A stretch of DNA of 64,000 nucleotides from an uncultured Roseobacter sp. (GTDB lineage Bacteria > Pseudomonadota > Alphaproteobacteria > Rhodobacterales > Rhodobacteraceae): assembly GCF_947493125.1 (NCBI RefSeq), contig NZ_CANLQB010000008.1, positions 1 to 64,000 on the forward strand, written 5' to 3'. The notes below the pieces were generated by a model. That model ran no database searches, was not told the origin of the DNA, and saw only the letters and a program-made list of their open reading frames with translations. Shown here in pieces: positions 37,420-46,094 of this stretch (position 1 is its first letter; every line of letters begins with the position of its first letter). Both the position numbers and the translations under genes were made by a program.

Positions 37420-39315
37420 ATGACTTTTGCCGGGATCGAGGATCGCGACGCAATCGAGGCGGCGATGCCATGGGATGACCGACCGCTGCCGAAGACGCTC
37501 TATGGGATGCTCAGCCAGACGGCGGAGAAGTTCCCGAACCACAATGCGGTCAGCTATCAGATTTTCTCCGGCCCGACGGACAAGGCGGAAACGCTCACCT
37601 GGTCTGCACTGAAGGATCAGGTGACCCAGGCGGCGAACCTCTTCCGCTCGCTCGGCGTGGGTGAGAGCGACGTGGTGGCCTATGTGCTGCCCAATGCGAA
37701 CGAGACCGTTCTGGCGCTTCTGGGGGGTGCCGTTGCGGGGATCGTCAACCCGATCAACCCGCTGCTGGATCCCGAGCAGATCGGCTCGATCCTGCGCGAG
37801 ACCAATGCGAAGGTCGTCGTCACGTTGCGGCCTTTCCCGAAGACGGATGTGGCGGACAAGACCGCCGAAGCTGTGGCGTTGGCACCCAACGTGAAGACGG
37901 TGCTGGAGGTGGATTTGCTGCGTTATCTCACGCCGCCGAAGTCATGGATCGTGCCGCTGATCCGCCCCAAGCGCAGTGTGCAGAACCACGCCAACTATAT
38001 GAATTTCATGACGGAAGTGGCCAAGCAACCGAAGGTGCTCAGCTTTGCGGACAGCGACGGCGACCGGGTGGCCTGCTATTTCCACACCGGTGGCACGACG
38101 GGCATGCCGAAGGTGGCGCAGCATCTGTATTCCGGGCTGGTCTACAACGGCTGGGTGGGCACGGAGTTGCTCTTCAGCGAAGAGGACAACATCATCTGCC
38201 CGCTGCCGCTGTTTCACGTCTTTGCCTGTCACGTGATCCTGATGGCAGCCGTGAGTTCCGGCGCGCATGTCATTTTCCCGACGCCGCAGGGCTATCGCGG
38301 CGAGGGGGTGATGGACAACTTCTGGAAGCTGGTGGAGCGCTGGAAGATCACCTTCATCATCACTGTGCCGACGGCTATTTCCGCCAAGATGCAGCGCCCG
38401 ATCAATGCGGATGTGAGCACTGTGAAGACTGCGTTCTCCGGCTCCGCGCCGCTGCCGCTCGAGCTGTTTCGGCGGTTTGAAAAGGCCACGGGCGTGAAGC
38501 TGGTTGAGGGCTATGGTCTGACCGAGGCGACCTGTCTGGTCTCCTGCAACCCGGTGGATGGCGAGAAGAAGGTGGGCAGCATCGGCATCCCGTTCCCCTA
38601 CTGCAAGGTGAAGATCTACAAGGCCACCGAGAGCGGGCCGGTTGAGGCCGACGTGGATGAGATCGGCGAAATTTGTGTTTCAAATCCAGGTGTTTACGTG
38701 GGCAACACCTATACCGAGACCGAGAAGAATGCCGACCTCTACTTCGGGGACTATCTGCGCACAGGGGATCTCGGGCGGGTCGATCCGGATGGCTATCTGT
38801 GGATCACCGGGCGCGCGAAGGACCTGATCATCCGCGGCGGTCACAACATTGACCCTGCGGAGATCGAGGAGGCGCTGTTGCATCATGAGGCGGTGGCCTT
38901 TGCGGGCGCCATCGGACAGCCCGATGCCCATGCGGGCGAGGTGCCGTGCGCCTTCGTCGAACTGGTGGAGGGTGCGCGCGTGACCGAAGAGGAGCTTCTG
39001 GCGCTTTGCAAGGAGCATGTGCATGAGCGTGCGGCGCACCCTAAGCATATGACAATCATGGATGAATTGCCAAAGACCGCGGTGGGCAAGATCTTCAAGC
39101 CCGACCTGCGCAAGCACGCGATCACCCGCATCTACAATCAGGCGCTGGAGGAAGCGGGCGTCGCGGCGCGTGTTGTGGCCGTGGTCGATGACAAGAAGCG
39201 CGGACTGGTGGCCCAGATCGAGCCCAATGGGGCGGGCGAGGATGCCATCGCCCATGCGCTGAGCGCCTTTGTGCGGCCTTGGGAGCTGGCCAGTACTGCG
39301 GTCGCTGCAGAGTAA
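37420..39315 (+). CDS. Acyl-CoA synthetase (AMP-dependent synthetase/ligase)
   Basis: YFHTGGTTGMPKVAQH; LVEGYGLTEATCLVSCNP; LYFGDYLRTGDLGRVDPDGYLWITGRAKDLIIRGGHNIDPAEIEEAL. Confidence 0.93.
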   Translation: MTFAGIEDRDAIEAAMPWDDRPLPKTLYGMLSQTAEKFPNHNAVSYQIFSGPTDKAETLTWSALKDQVTQAANLFRSLGVGESDVVAYVLPNANETVLALLGGAVAGIVNPINPLLDPEQIGSILRETNAKVVVTLRPFPKTDVADKTAEAVALAPNVKTVLEVDLLRYLTPPKSWIVPLIRPKRSVQNHANYMNFMTEVAKQPKVLSFADSDGDRVACYFHTGGTTGMPKVAQHLYSGLVYNGWVGTELLFSEEDNIICPLPLFHVFACHVILMAAVSSGAHVIFPTPQGYRGEGVMDNFWKLVERWKITFIITVPTAISAKMQRPINADVSTVKTAFSGSAPLPLELFRRFEKATGVKLVEGYGLTEATCLVSCNPVDGEKKVGSIGIPFPYCKVKIYKATESGPVEADVDEIGEICVSNPGVYVGNTYTETEKNADLYFGDYLRTGDLGRVDPDGYLWITGRAKDLIIRGGHNIDPAEIEEALLHHEAVAFAGAIGQPDAHAGEVPCAFVELVEGARVTEEELLALCKEHVHERAAHPKHMTIMDELPKTAVGKIFKPDLRKHAITRIYNQALEEAGVAARVVAVVDDKKRGLVAQIEPNGAGEDAIAHALSAFVRPWELASTAVAAE

Positions 39316-40152
39316 TCAGCGCAGAAAAACAGGGGCTTGCATGGTCTCCGGCACCGGTGCGCCGAGCCGGGAGAGGATCGTCGGGGCCAGCTGCAACTGG
39401 TCGATCACCTCCTCCGGGCCGGGGCCCTCGGCCTCGCCGAAATAGTAGAGCGCAGCCTCCTGTTGCAGCGGGTCGCGGCCCCCGTGGTGGCCGCGCGCGT
39501 CCTGCCCGTGATCGGCGGTGACGATCACCTCGTAGCCCGCGGTGCGCCAGCGTTTGATGTAGGGTGCCAGCATCGCGTCGAGCTGGTAGCAGGCGTGATC
39601 CATCTCCTGGCAATCGTGGAAAAAGCGGTGGCCCATGCTGTCGAGCGTGCAGCTGTGCAGCATCCCATAATCTAGGTCAAACCGCGCGCAGAGCATTGAT
39701 AATGTTGCAAAAAGATCGGCGTCCGAGGGCGTCATCTGGTTGATGAGCCCATAGCCCGCCATGGTGTGAAAGCGTCCGTGGGTGATCGTCTGGCTGTCCG
39801 GTTCGTCGTATTCGATGTCGCGCACCGGATCGAAGGGCGCGCGGTTGAAGAACTCCGACCAGAAGGAATGCGCGACTGCGCCGGTCACGCCACCCGCCTT
39901 GCGGATCTGTCCGAAGACATCCGGCAGGTCGAGGCGGCGCACGGTACCATTGCTGGTGCAGCCATGCACCGCGGGCGCCACCCCGGTGTGGATCGAGGCG
40001 TAGCAGCAGGCGGAGGTGGAGGGCAGGACCGAGCGGTGTTTCCAGACCCGGGCCTCGCCGCTGTCGACCCAGCCTTCGAGGTTGCCGAACAGCCGCCGCC
40101 AGTTGCGCCAGGGGACCCCGTCGATGATGATGAGAAGCAGCTTGCCGCGCAT
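39316..40152 (-). CDS. Type I phosphodiesterase/nucleotide pyrophosphatase family (alkaline phosphatase superfamily) protein
   Basis: LLLIIIDGVPWRNW; SVLPSTSACCYASIHTGVAPAVHGCTSN; EVIVTADHGQDARGHHGG; start trimmed to MRGKLLLI. Confidence 0.82.
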   Translation of the reverse strand: MRGKLLLIIIDGVPWRNWRRLFGNLEGWVDSGEARVWKHRSVLPSTSACCYASIHTGVAPAVHGCTSNGTVRRLDLPDVFGQIRKAGGVTGAVAHSFWSEFFNRAPFDPVRDIEYDEPDSQTITHGRFHTMAGYGLINQMTPSDADLFATLSMLCARFDLDYGMLHSCTLDSMGHRFFHDCQEMDHACYQLDAMLAPYIKRWRTAGYEVIVTADHGQDARGHHGGRDPLQQEAALYYFGEAEGPGPEEVIDQLQLAPTILSRLGAPVPETMQAPVFLR

Positions 40153-40279
40153 GAGACCCTCTCCGGTTCGGTACCGGTTATCTGCGGGTAACGGCAGCGT
40201 GCGCGCAACACCAATTGCGACCTCGTGCCGGATTTTCATGGATGGGGCGCGTCCACCTGTGTTTCAAGGCCAAACCCAT

Positions 40280-40329
40280 GTCGGTATCACGTCGGTATTA
40301 CGTCGGTATTGCGTCGGTGCGCGCGGCGG
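40280..40329 (+). repeat. Phased direct-repeat element, copy 2 (5 x GTCGG-like units, spacing 11-11-11-12 bp)
   Basis: GTCGG at 40280, 40291, 40302, 40313 and degenerate GGCGG at 40325; near-identical to the reverse complement of 1793-1842. Confidence 0.8.
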
Positions 40330-40364
40330 TGTTGCGGGAAAATGCGGGGGAATCAGCTCAAGTG

Positions 40365-41039
40365 TTACCCCAACAACCGCGCAACGTGCGCCGGGTCGCG
40401 CCCGGCAAACCCACCGGCGACGACCTGTTCCGTGCGCTGTAGCGCGGTGCCTTCCCGCATGATGGTGTTGCTGTTCTTGACCAGCGTGTTTTTGACCCGT
40501 GTGAAGGCGGCCTCGAAGCGCATGGCGATGGTGTCGAGCCGATAGGTGTCGTGGATGTTCACCTGATGCGGGCCCGCGCGCGAGCCCAGCCGCATCTGGC
40601 GTTGGGCACGGTCGATCATTGCCCCGGTCCGGGCCAGGGTGCCGCCGGTCTGCGTCGGGCGGAAGGCGAACTGGCAGCCCATCAGCATGGTGCGGCTGCG
40701 GCCGATGTCGATTGGCTGGATTGCCAGCAGGTTGAAGAACAGGCTTCCGTCCTTGCGGTAGTTGATCAGGCAGAAGGAGTCCGCGGCGCGGCGCTGACAG
40801 ACCGTCGCGATCTCGTCGGTGGCGGTCTTGTCGGTGAGCGGGCCCTGGAGAAAGCGGCAGTTCTGGCCGAGCACCTCCGCCGCCGGGTATTGCGTGAGCG
40901 TCTCGAAAGCGGGGTTCACATAGACCAGCGGCATGTCGGTCTGGTCAGGATCGGCAATGGTGACGGGCACGAGCAGCCCGTCGCACACAGCACGCAATGC
41001 CGGCGACAGCCCCGCCGGCAGGTTCAGGTCGTCCAGCAT
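40365..41039 (-). CDS. Short LOV-domain blue-light photoreceptor protein
   Basis: Canonical flavin-adduct motif GQNCRFLQG; PLVYVNPAFETLTQYPAAEVLGQNCRFLQG...INYRKDGSLFFNLLAIQPI; no enzymatic output domain recognised. Confidence 0.9.
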   Translation of the reverse strand: MLDDLNLPAGLSPALRAVCDGLLVPVTIADPDQTDMPLVYVNPAFETLTQYPAAEVLGQNCRFLQGPLTDKTATDEIATVCQRRAADSFCLINYRKDGSLFFNLLAIQPIDIGRSRTMLMGCQFAFRPTQTGGTLARTGAMIDRAQRQMRLGSRAGPHQVNIHDTYRLDTIAMRFEAAFTRVKNTLVKNSNTIMREGTALQRTEQVVAGGFAGRDPAHVARLLG

Positions 41040-41258
41040 GTGACTTGGGTCCTTGTGGCTGGTGACTGCGCGCACTGTATTAAGACTTCGTTAACGGATG
41101 TAGTGCGGGACAGGGGCGTTTCAACTGGGCGGGAGATCAGGCGCAGGCCGCGCCTCACGCTGTGCGCACGGGATTGTGACAGTGCGGGCCGGGAAAGCTT
41201 TTGCGCGGCGTGGGGCGGCGCCTTACGGTCGGCGCAGCCGATCACGGAAGGGGCGCAG

Positions 41259-41759
41259 ATGAGCAAATCCCGCAAACCGCAAAGGCGGACATCCCGGTCC
41301 AAATCCGCGCCCGCCGCGGCAGAGCCGTCACGCCGGGACGTGATGAAACTGCTGCGCAACGGGGTCATCGGCGCTGCGGTCGTGGGCGGCGGTGGCTATG
41401 TTGCGCTTGGCTCGTTCCGCGCCTATGCGGCGGAGCATGATCTGAGCCGACTGGGGCAGGGCAAGCCCGCCATCGTACAGGTGCATGATCCGCAGTGTCC
41501 GACCTGCACGGCCCTGCAGAAACAGACGCGCAAGGCGCTGAAGCAGTTTGGCGAGTGCGATCTGGTCTATCTGATCGCGGATATCAACACGCCCGAAGGT
41601 CAGGCCTTTGCGGTGCGGCATGGGGTCGGCAACGTGACGCTGTTGCTCTTCGACGGCGGGGGCGGTCTGCAGCAGACGGTGCAGGGCCTGCAGAGCCGGG
41701 ATCAGTTGCTGCCGATCTTCCAGCGCCATCAAACGGCCCATGCGGTGACCTCGGGCTGA
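41259..41759 (+). CDS. Thioredoxin-fold exported/anchored protein with a CPTC motif
   Basis: SRRDVMKLLRNGVIGAAVVGGGGYVAL leader; PAIVQVHDPQCPTCTALQKQTRKAL. Confidence 0.7.
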   Translation: MSKSRKPQRRTSRSKSAPAAAEPSRRDVMKLLRNGVIGAAVVGGGGYVALGSFRAYAAEHDLSRLGQGKPAIVQVHDPQCPTCTALQKQTRKALKQFGECDLVYLIADINTPEGQAFAVRHGVGNVTLLLFDGGGGLQQTVQGLQSRDQLLPIFQRHQTAHAVTSG

Positions 41760-41794
41760 GGCACGCCGGCCGAGGCCGAGGCCACGCCGACCGG

Positions 41795-42217
41795 TCACTG
41801 CAGCGCTGCGCGGGGCACGCCCCGTCCGGAGATCATGCCAAGACGGCTGCAGGCGCGCAGCACGTGGTGACAGCCGCGGCGCAGGTCGCTGTCGCTGGGG
41901 TCCTCAAGACCGTACCATGGCAAGGTCAGGGTCCGGTCGACGGGGCCGATTGCCATGACGCTGTCGAGGTCGTCCGGGGCGTTGTCCAGCAGGTCGAGGC
42001 GGATCAGCACGAGCTGGCCGCGGATCCAGGGCAGGGTTGGGATCTGCAGCAGCCGGTCAAAGATCTGTTCCGCAGGATTACCCAGGCCGGCGACCACAAG
42101 ACGCGGGCCCGCGGCGGTGCCTGCGAGGCGGTAGCCGAAGACCGCGCCGCAGCGACGGGTGGTCAGAACCTCGACATAGCGGGCGTGGGTGTCGGTGATG
42201 CTGTCGTGATGTGTCAT
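41795..42217 (-). CDS. Hypothetical protein
   Basis: 140 aa ORF from MTHHDSITDTHARYVEV; coding context between convergent/co-directional genes, no family recognised. Confidence 0.5.
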   Translation of the reverse strand: MTHHDSITDTHARYVEVLTTRRCGAVFGYRLAGTAAGPRLVVAGLGNPAEQIFDRLLQIPTLPWIRGQLVLIRLDLLDNAPDDLDSVMAIGPVDRTLTLPWYGLEDPSDSDLRRGCHHVLRACSRLGMISGRGVPRAALQ

Positions 42218-42300
42218 GGTCGGGTCCTCCGTTGCGGCCATGTGAGACGAAGGAGGGCGGCGTGCGCCGCCCTCCGGGGATCGCGGGCTGTCAGGTCGGC

Positions 42301-43128
42301 TCAGAAGCCGTAGACCAGTGAGACACCGAGCGAGTTGTCGGCGCTGCTGAAGTTGGCCAGCGGGTCGCTGTCCCACTCCGAGCGGTACGACACGCGGGTC
42401 GAGATCGCATCGGTCACGCGGAAGTTCACGCCAAGATCGTTGGTCACGACGGTGTCCTCATCCGAGAACAGGATGTCAGTGTCGTTGGTCAGGAAGACGT
42501 TCTCGTTGAACTTGATGTAGTAGCGCGACGAGGCAATCCCGGCGATTTCGGTGTTGTTGAAACCCAGCTGGTCTTCGATGTAGCGCACACCGGGGCCCGC
42601 TTGCAGACGCCAGGTCTGATCCTTCTGGTTGATCACGCGGTAGCCCGGGCCAAAGCCAAGGAACGCGTCCCAGCGGTTGCTGTCGAACTCGTCATAGCGA
42701 ACGGAGCCGAGGCCGAAGACATAGAAGTCGCCTTGCAGGTAGCGGTTCACGTCGTAGGTCGCGAAGATCTCTTCCTTGTTCCGCACGTCGTTGTCTTCTG
42801 ACAGTTCGACGGCAAAGCCAAAGGTATGGTTCCAGGGGCCGTTGCCATAGCGGAAGCGACCAGCCAGATCCAGATCGGCTGTGTCGGTGTTGCCCGAGGT
42901 GGCCGAGAAGCCGAGGGCCACGCTGCCGGTCCAGCCTTGCGTATTCTGATTGTTCAGGCGGTCGCGGTCGCGAGCGTCCTTGTTGTTCAGATCGTCGGTG
43001 ACGTCTTCTTGAATATCGTCGATGCGGTCGTCGAGGTTATCGACGCCTGTCAGTGCGCCCTGCGCGAACACAGGAGCAGCCACGAGGAGCGCAAGGGCCG
43101 AAGCGGCCAGCACGTTACGTTTTTGCAT
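42301..43128 (-). CDS. DUF481-family outer membrane protein
   Basis: Signal peptide MQKRNVLAASALALLVAAPVFAQ; GWTGSVALGFSATSGNTDTADLDLAGRFRYG; C-terminal aromatic (VYGF). Confidence 0.85.
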   Translation of the reverse strand: MQKRNVLAASALALLVAAPVFAQGALTGVDNLDDRIDDIQEDVTDDLNNKDARDRDRLNNQNTQGWTGSVALGFSATSGNTDTADLDLAGRFRYGNGPWNHTFGFAVELSEDNDVRNKEEIFATYDVNRYLQGDFYVFGLGSVRYDEFDSNRWDAFLGFGPGYRVINQKDQTWRLQAGPGVRYIEDQLGFNNTEIAGIASSRYYIKFNENVFLTNDTDILFSDEDTVVTNDLGVNFRVTDAISTRVSYRSEWDSDPLANFSSADNSLGVSLVYGF

Positions 43129-43256
43129 GGGTCTATCCTTTCCCAACAAAGTATGACCCGTCCTGAGAGGGCGGGAGCATGTCTGCTGAGACGGGAGATA
43201 AGCCGTCTTGTTGAATTAGGAAAATTCAAAATAATCAGGTATAAAGCGAGAATTAT

Positions 43257-44198
43257 TTATGGATCTGCCGTGTCGCCCGAGGGGCCGAGGATATCGACGG
43301 TGTGGTCGTGGCTGAGCTCTTTCAGCTCCGCGATGACCGCGCTCTGATCGGCGTCGATCCGGGACCGGATGGCCAGCAACGCGGCCTCGGCGGTCTGCCG
43401 GATATCCGCCTCCAGATCGTCTCGCCAGATCGACCAGACCGGGTAGGGGAAGACCGGGGCGTCGGGGACGAGGTGCAGCTCGCCGGAATCAAGGAACCGC
43501 TTGATGTAGCGGGCGGGCAGGTAGGCGGCGGCGTGGCGCGCCAGGATGTAATCTGCAGCCATGGCGCCGAGAGACATGGTGAGCCCGGGGTTGGTGAGCT
43601 CGGGAAGCTGCAGAGCGTGGGCGTGCACGAACTCCGGCCCCCAGTCGACGAAGACGTAATCTGCAGCCACCTCGTCGAATTGCGCGGGCCAGGAGGCGGC
43701 CAGGACCAACTCCTCCTCGAGCACCTTCCGGGCCGTCAGGCCGGGGCGGAGTTGCGGGGTGTACATCAGGCCGATTTGCACGACGCCTTCCACGAGGAAG
43801 CGCATGATGCGGTCGGGCATGCCCAGTTCGGCCCGGATATTCAGCGTCGGCATGTCGGCCTGCATCCGGTCAATCCATCGAAAGCCGAGCCGGGGCCAGA
43901 GCGAATACTGCGCGCCGACGCTGAGCGATTTGGTGTAGCCGTCGGGCACCCCGACCTGCTGGCGCGCCTCTTCCCAGATCTTGATGAGCGAGAGGGCGTA
44001 GCGTTCGAACTCGCGCCCGGCCGGTGTCAGCTCGGCGCCCGCTTTCGAGCGGGTGAACAGCGGTTTGCCCAGCCCCTCCTCGAGCCGGGCGATGCGCAGG
44101 CTGACGGCGGATTGGGTGACGAAGAGACGCTCGCTGGCGTTGACGAAAGACCCGGTGGCGGCGACTTCGAGAAAGGTGCGGATCAGCGCGATGTCCAT
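43257..44198 (-). CDS. LysR family transcriptional regulator
   Basis: MDIALIRTFLEVAATGSFVNASERLFVTQSAVSLRIARLEEGLGKPLFTRSK. Confidence 0.95.
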   Translation of the reverse strand: MDIALIRTFLEVAATGSFVNASERLFVTQSAVSLRIARLEEGLGKPLFTRSKAGAELTPAGREFERYALSLIKIWEEARQQVGVPDGYTKSLSVGAQYSLWPRLGFRWIDRMQADMPTLNIRAELGMPDRIMRFLVEGVVQIGLMYTPQLRPGLTARKVLEEELVLAASWPAQFDEVAADYVFVDWGPEFVHAHALQLPELTNPGLTMSLGAMAADYILARHAAAYLPARYIKRFLDSGELHLVPDAPVFPYPVWSIWRDDLEADIRQTAEAALLAIRSRIDADQSAVIAELKELSHDHTVDILGPSGDTADP

Positions 44199-44801
44199 GC
44201 GGGGGTATCCATGAGCTCGTCTGCGATGAAGAGCAGTGTTAACGCGATTCGCTGAGGGTGTCTCCGCTGGCGGGAGCCGGGCGCGCGTTCTGCGCCGGGG
44301 CTGTCCGGGTGTTCGCCGTCTGGTGGGGCCTGGTCGGGTGTGGGGTCATTTGGAGAGTGATGTCGTTTTTGGACATGTTTCCAATTCATTGGATCTCCTT
44401 ACACGGGCCGGTGCAGGCGACCGGGCGCTTTTGAGCCCGCGAGCGGCAGACAATGGGGCCGGATGCCCACCGCGACATCGGCTTCATGGCGAGCCTTTTG
44501 AGCAAGAGAAGACGGAATGGTGCCGTAACTCTGCGCACATCGGCCTTGGGCCTCCTTGCCGCCACTGCGCTTGGTCCGGCGGGCTGGAGGTCGGACCAGG
44601 TGATCGACAACAGCGTCGGCGCCGGGTCGGACCTCCCAGAACGGGATCAGGCGGGCGGTGCGCTCGCCTGTGACCCCGGCTGGGCTGCGGCGCGCGGGCA
44701 ACGCGCGTCACGGATGTGCGGCCGGGCAGATTTCTTCGCTTGGCGTTAAGACGATCACGGCTATGGTTCTCGGACCACAAGTCCTCGCATAAGCCCATTC
44801 C

Positions 44802-46052
44802 ATGGTTCGTCAAATTCTTCCTCTCTCTGCCTTGCTCGCAGGTTCGGGTTTTCTTCTTTTTGCGGGGGGCGTGAATTCCCTGATCCTGCCGATCCGCGGT
44901 GAGATCGAGGGCTTTTCCGCAGCTGCACTCGGCCTGCTCGGAACCGGCTGGGCGCTGGGGTATGTGGCGGGCTGTCTGCAGACCCCGGTGATCGTGGCCC
45001 GGGTCGGGCATATACGGGCCTTCGGCGTGATGTGCGCGCTGGCGGCGATCACCGTGCTGCTGTCGCTGATCCTGATCAGCCCCTGGTTCTGGATCCCGCT
45101 GCGGGCGATCTCGGGGTTCTGCTTCGCGGGCGCGGCGATGGTGGTCGAAAGCTGGCTCAACGAACGGGCCGAGCCCTCCACGCGGGGCAAGATCTTTGGC
45201 GCCTACACGATGATCAACCTCGCGGCGAGCACGGCGGGGCAGATGGTGATCGTCACCGGGGATCCGAGCGGGTTCCTCTTCTTTGTGCTGGCGGCGATCG
45301 TCTATTGCGCCGCGCTTCTGCCCACGGCGCTGTCGGCGAGTGCAACGCCCGCGCCGCTGGTCAGCGCGAAGCTCGATATCCGGATGCTGTGGCGCAATTC
45401 GCCCGTGGCGGTGTTCGCGGTTCTGATGGTCGGGATTTCCAACGCCTCCTTTGGCACGCTGGCGGCGGTCTTTGCGGCGCGCAGCGGGTTGGACGTGGCA
45501 GGCATCGCGCTGTTTGCCAGCCTGCCGATCCTGGCGGGAGCGGTGGCGCAGGTCCCCGTCGGGTGGCTGTCGGACAAATATGACCGCCGGGTCGTCCTGT
45601 TGGGGATCACCGCGCTCGCCATCCTGGTCGATGCGGCCTTCCTGTTTCTGGCGCCGTCGCAGGAGATCGCCCTGCTGGGCCTGGTGGCCGTCTTCGGCGC
45701 GGCGGTGTTTTCGATGTATCCCGTCATCATCGCCCATGCCAGCGACCATGCGGCGCCGGGCTCCTTCATCCAGATCAGCGGGGGGATCCTTCTGATGTTC
45801 GGGGTGGGCTCGATCATTGGCCCAACGGTTGCAGGCTTTGCGATGTCGGCCATCGGTTCTTCGAGCCTGTTTCTGATCACGGGCGCGGCGCATCTGCTGA
45901 TGCTGCTGTTCACCGTGCTGCGGATTGTCACGACGCCGGCCTTGCCCGCGGAGGCGAAGGGCGCGTTTCAGGCGGGGCCGCTGGGGCGGGCGACCACGCC
46001 GGAGACCGCCAATCTGGCCAGCAACGAGGTGCCGGAGGATCGCACGCCCTGA
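44802..46052 (+). CDS. MFS transporter
   Basis: 416 aa with ~12 hydrophobic segments; GWLSDKYDRRVVLLG loop motif. Confidence 0.88.
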   Translation: MVRQILPLSALLAGSGFLLFAGGVNSLILPIRGEIEGFSAAALGLLGTGWALGYVAGCLQTPVIVARVGHIRAFGVMCALAAITVLLSLILISPWFWIPLRAISGFCFAGAAMVVESWLNERAEPSTRGKIFGAYTMINLAASTAGQMVIVTGDPSGFLFFVLAAIVYCAALLPTALSASATPAPLVSAKLDIRMLWRNSPVAVFAVLMVGISNASFGTLAAVFAARSGLDVAGIALFASLPILAGAVAQVPVGWLSDKYDRRVVLLGITALAILVDAAFLFLAPSQEIALLGLVAVFGAAVFSMYPVIIAHASDHAAPGSFIQISGGILLMFGVGSIIGPTVAGFAMSAIGSSSLFLITGAAHLLMLLFTVLRIVTTPALPAEAKGAFQAGPLGRATTPETANLASNEVPEDRTP

Positions 46053-46094
46053 GACGGCCCGGCTGGGCGTCACGGCAGCGATCTCCGGGTGGGT

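Noticed and set aside
44484-46073. 529-aa minus-strand ORF rich in R, Q, H and D
   Set aside because: Antisense shadow of the MFS transporter; low-complexity composition typical of GC-rich antisense frames
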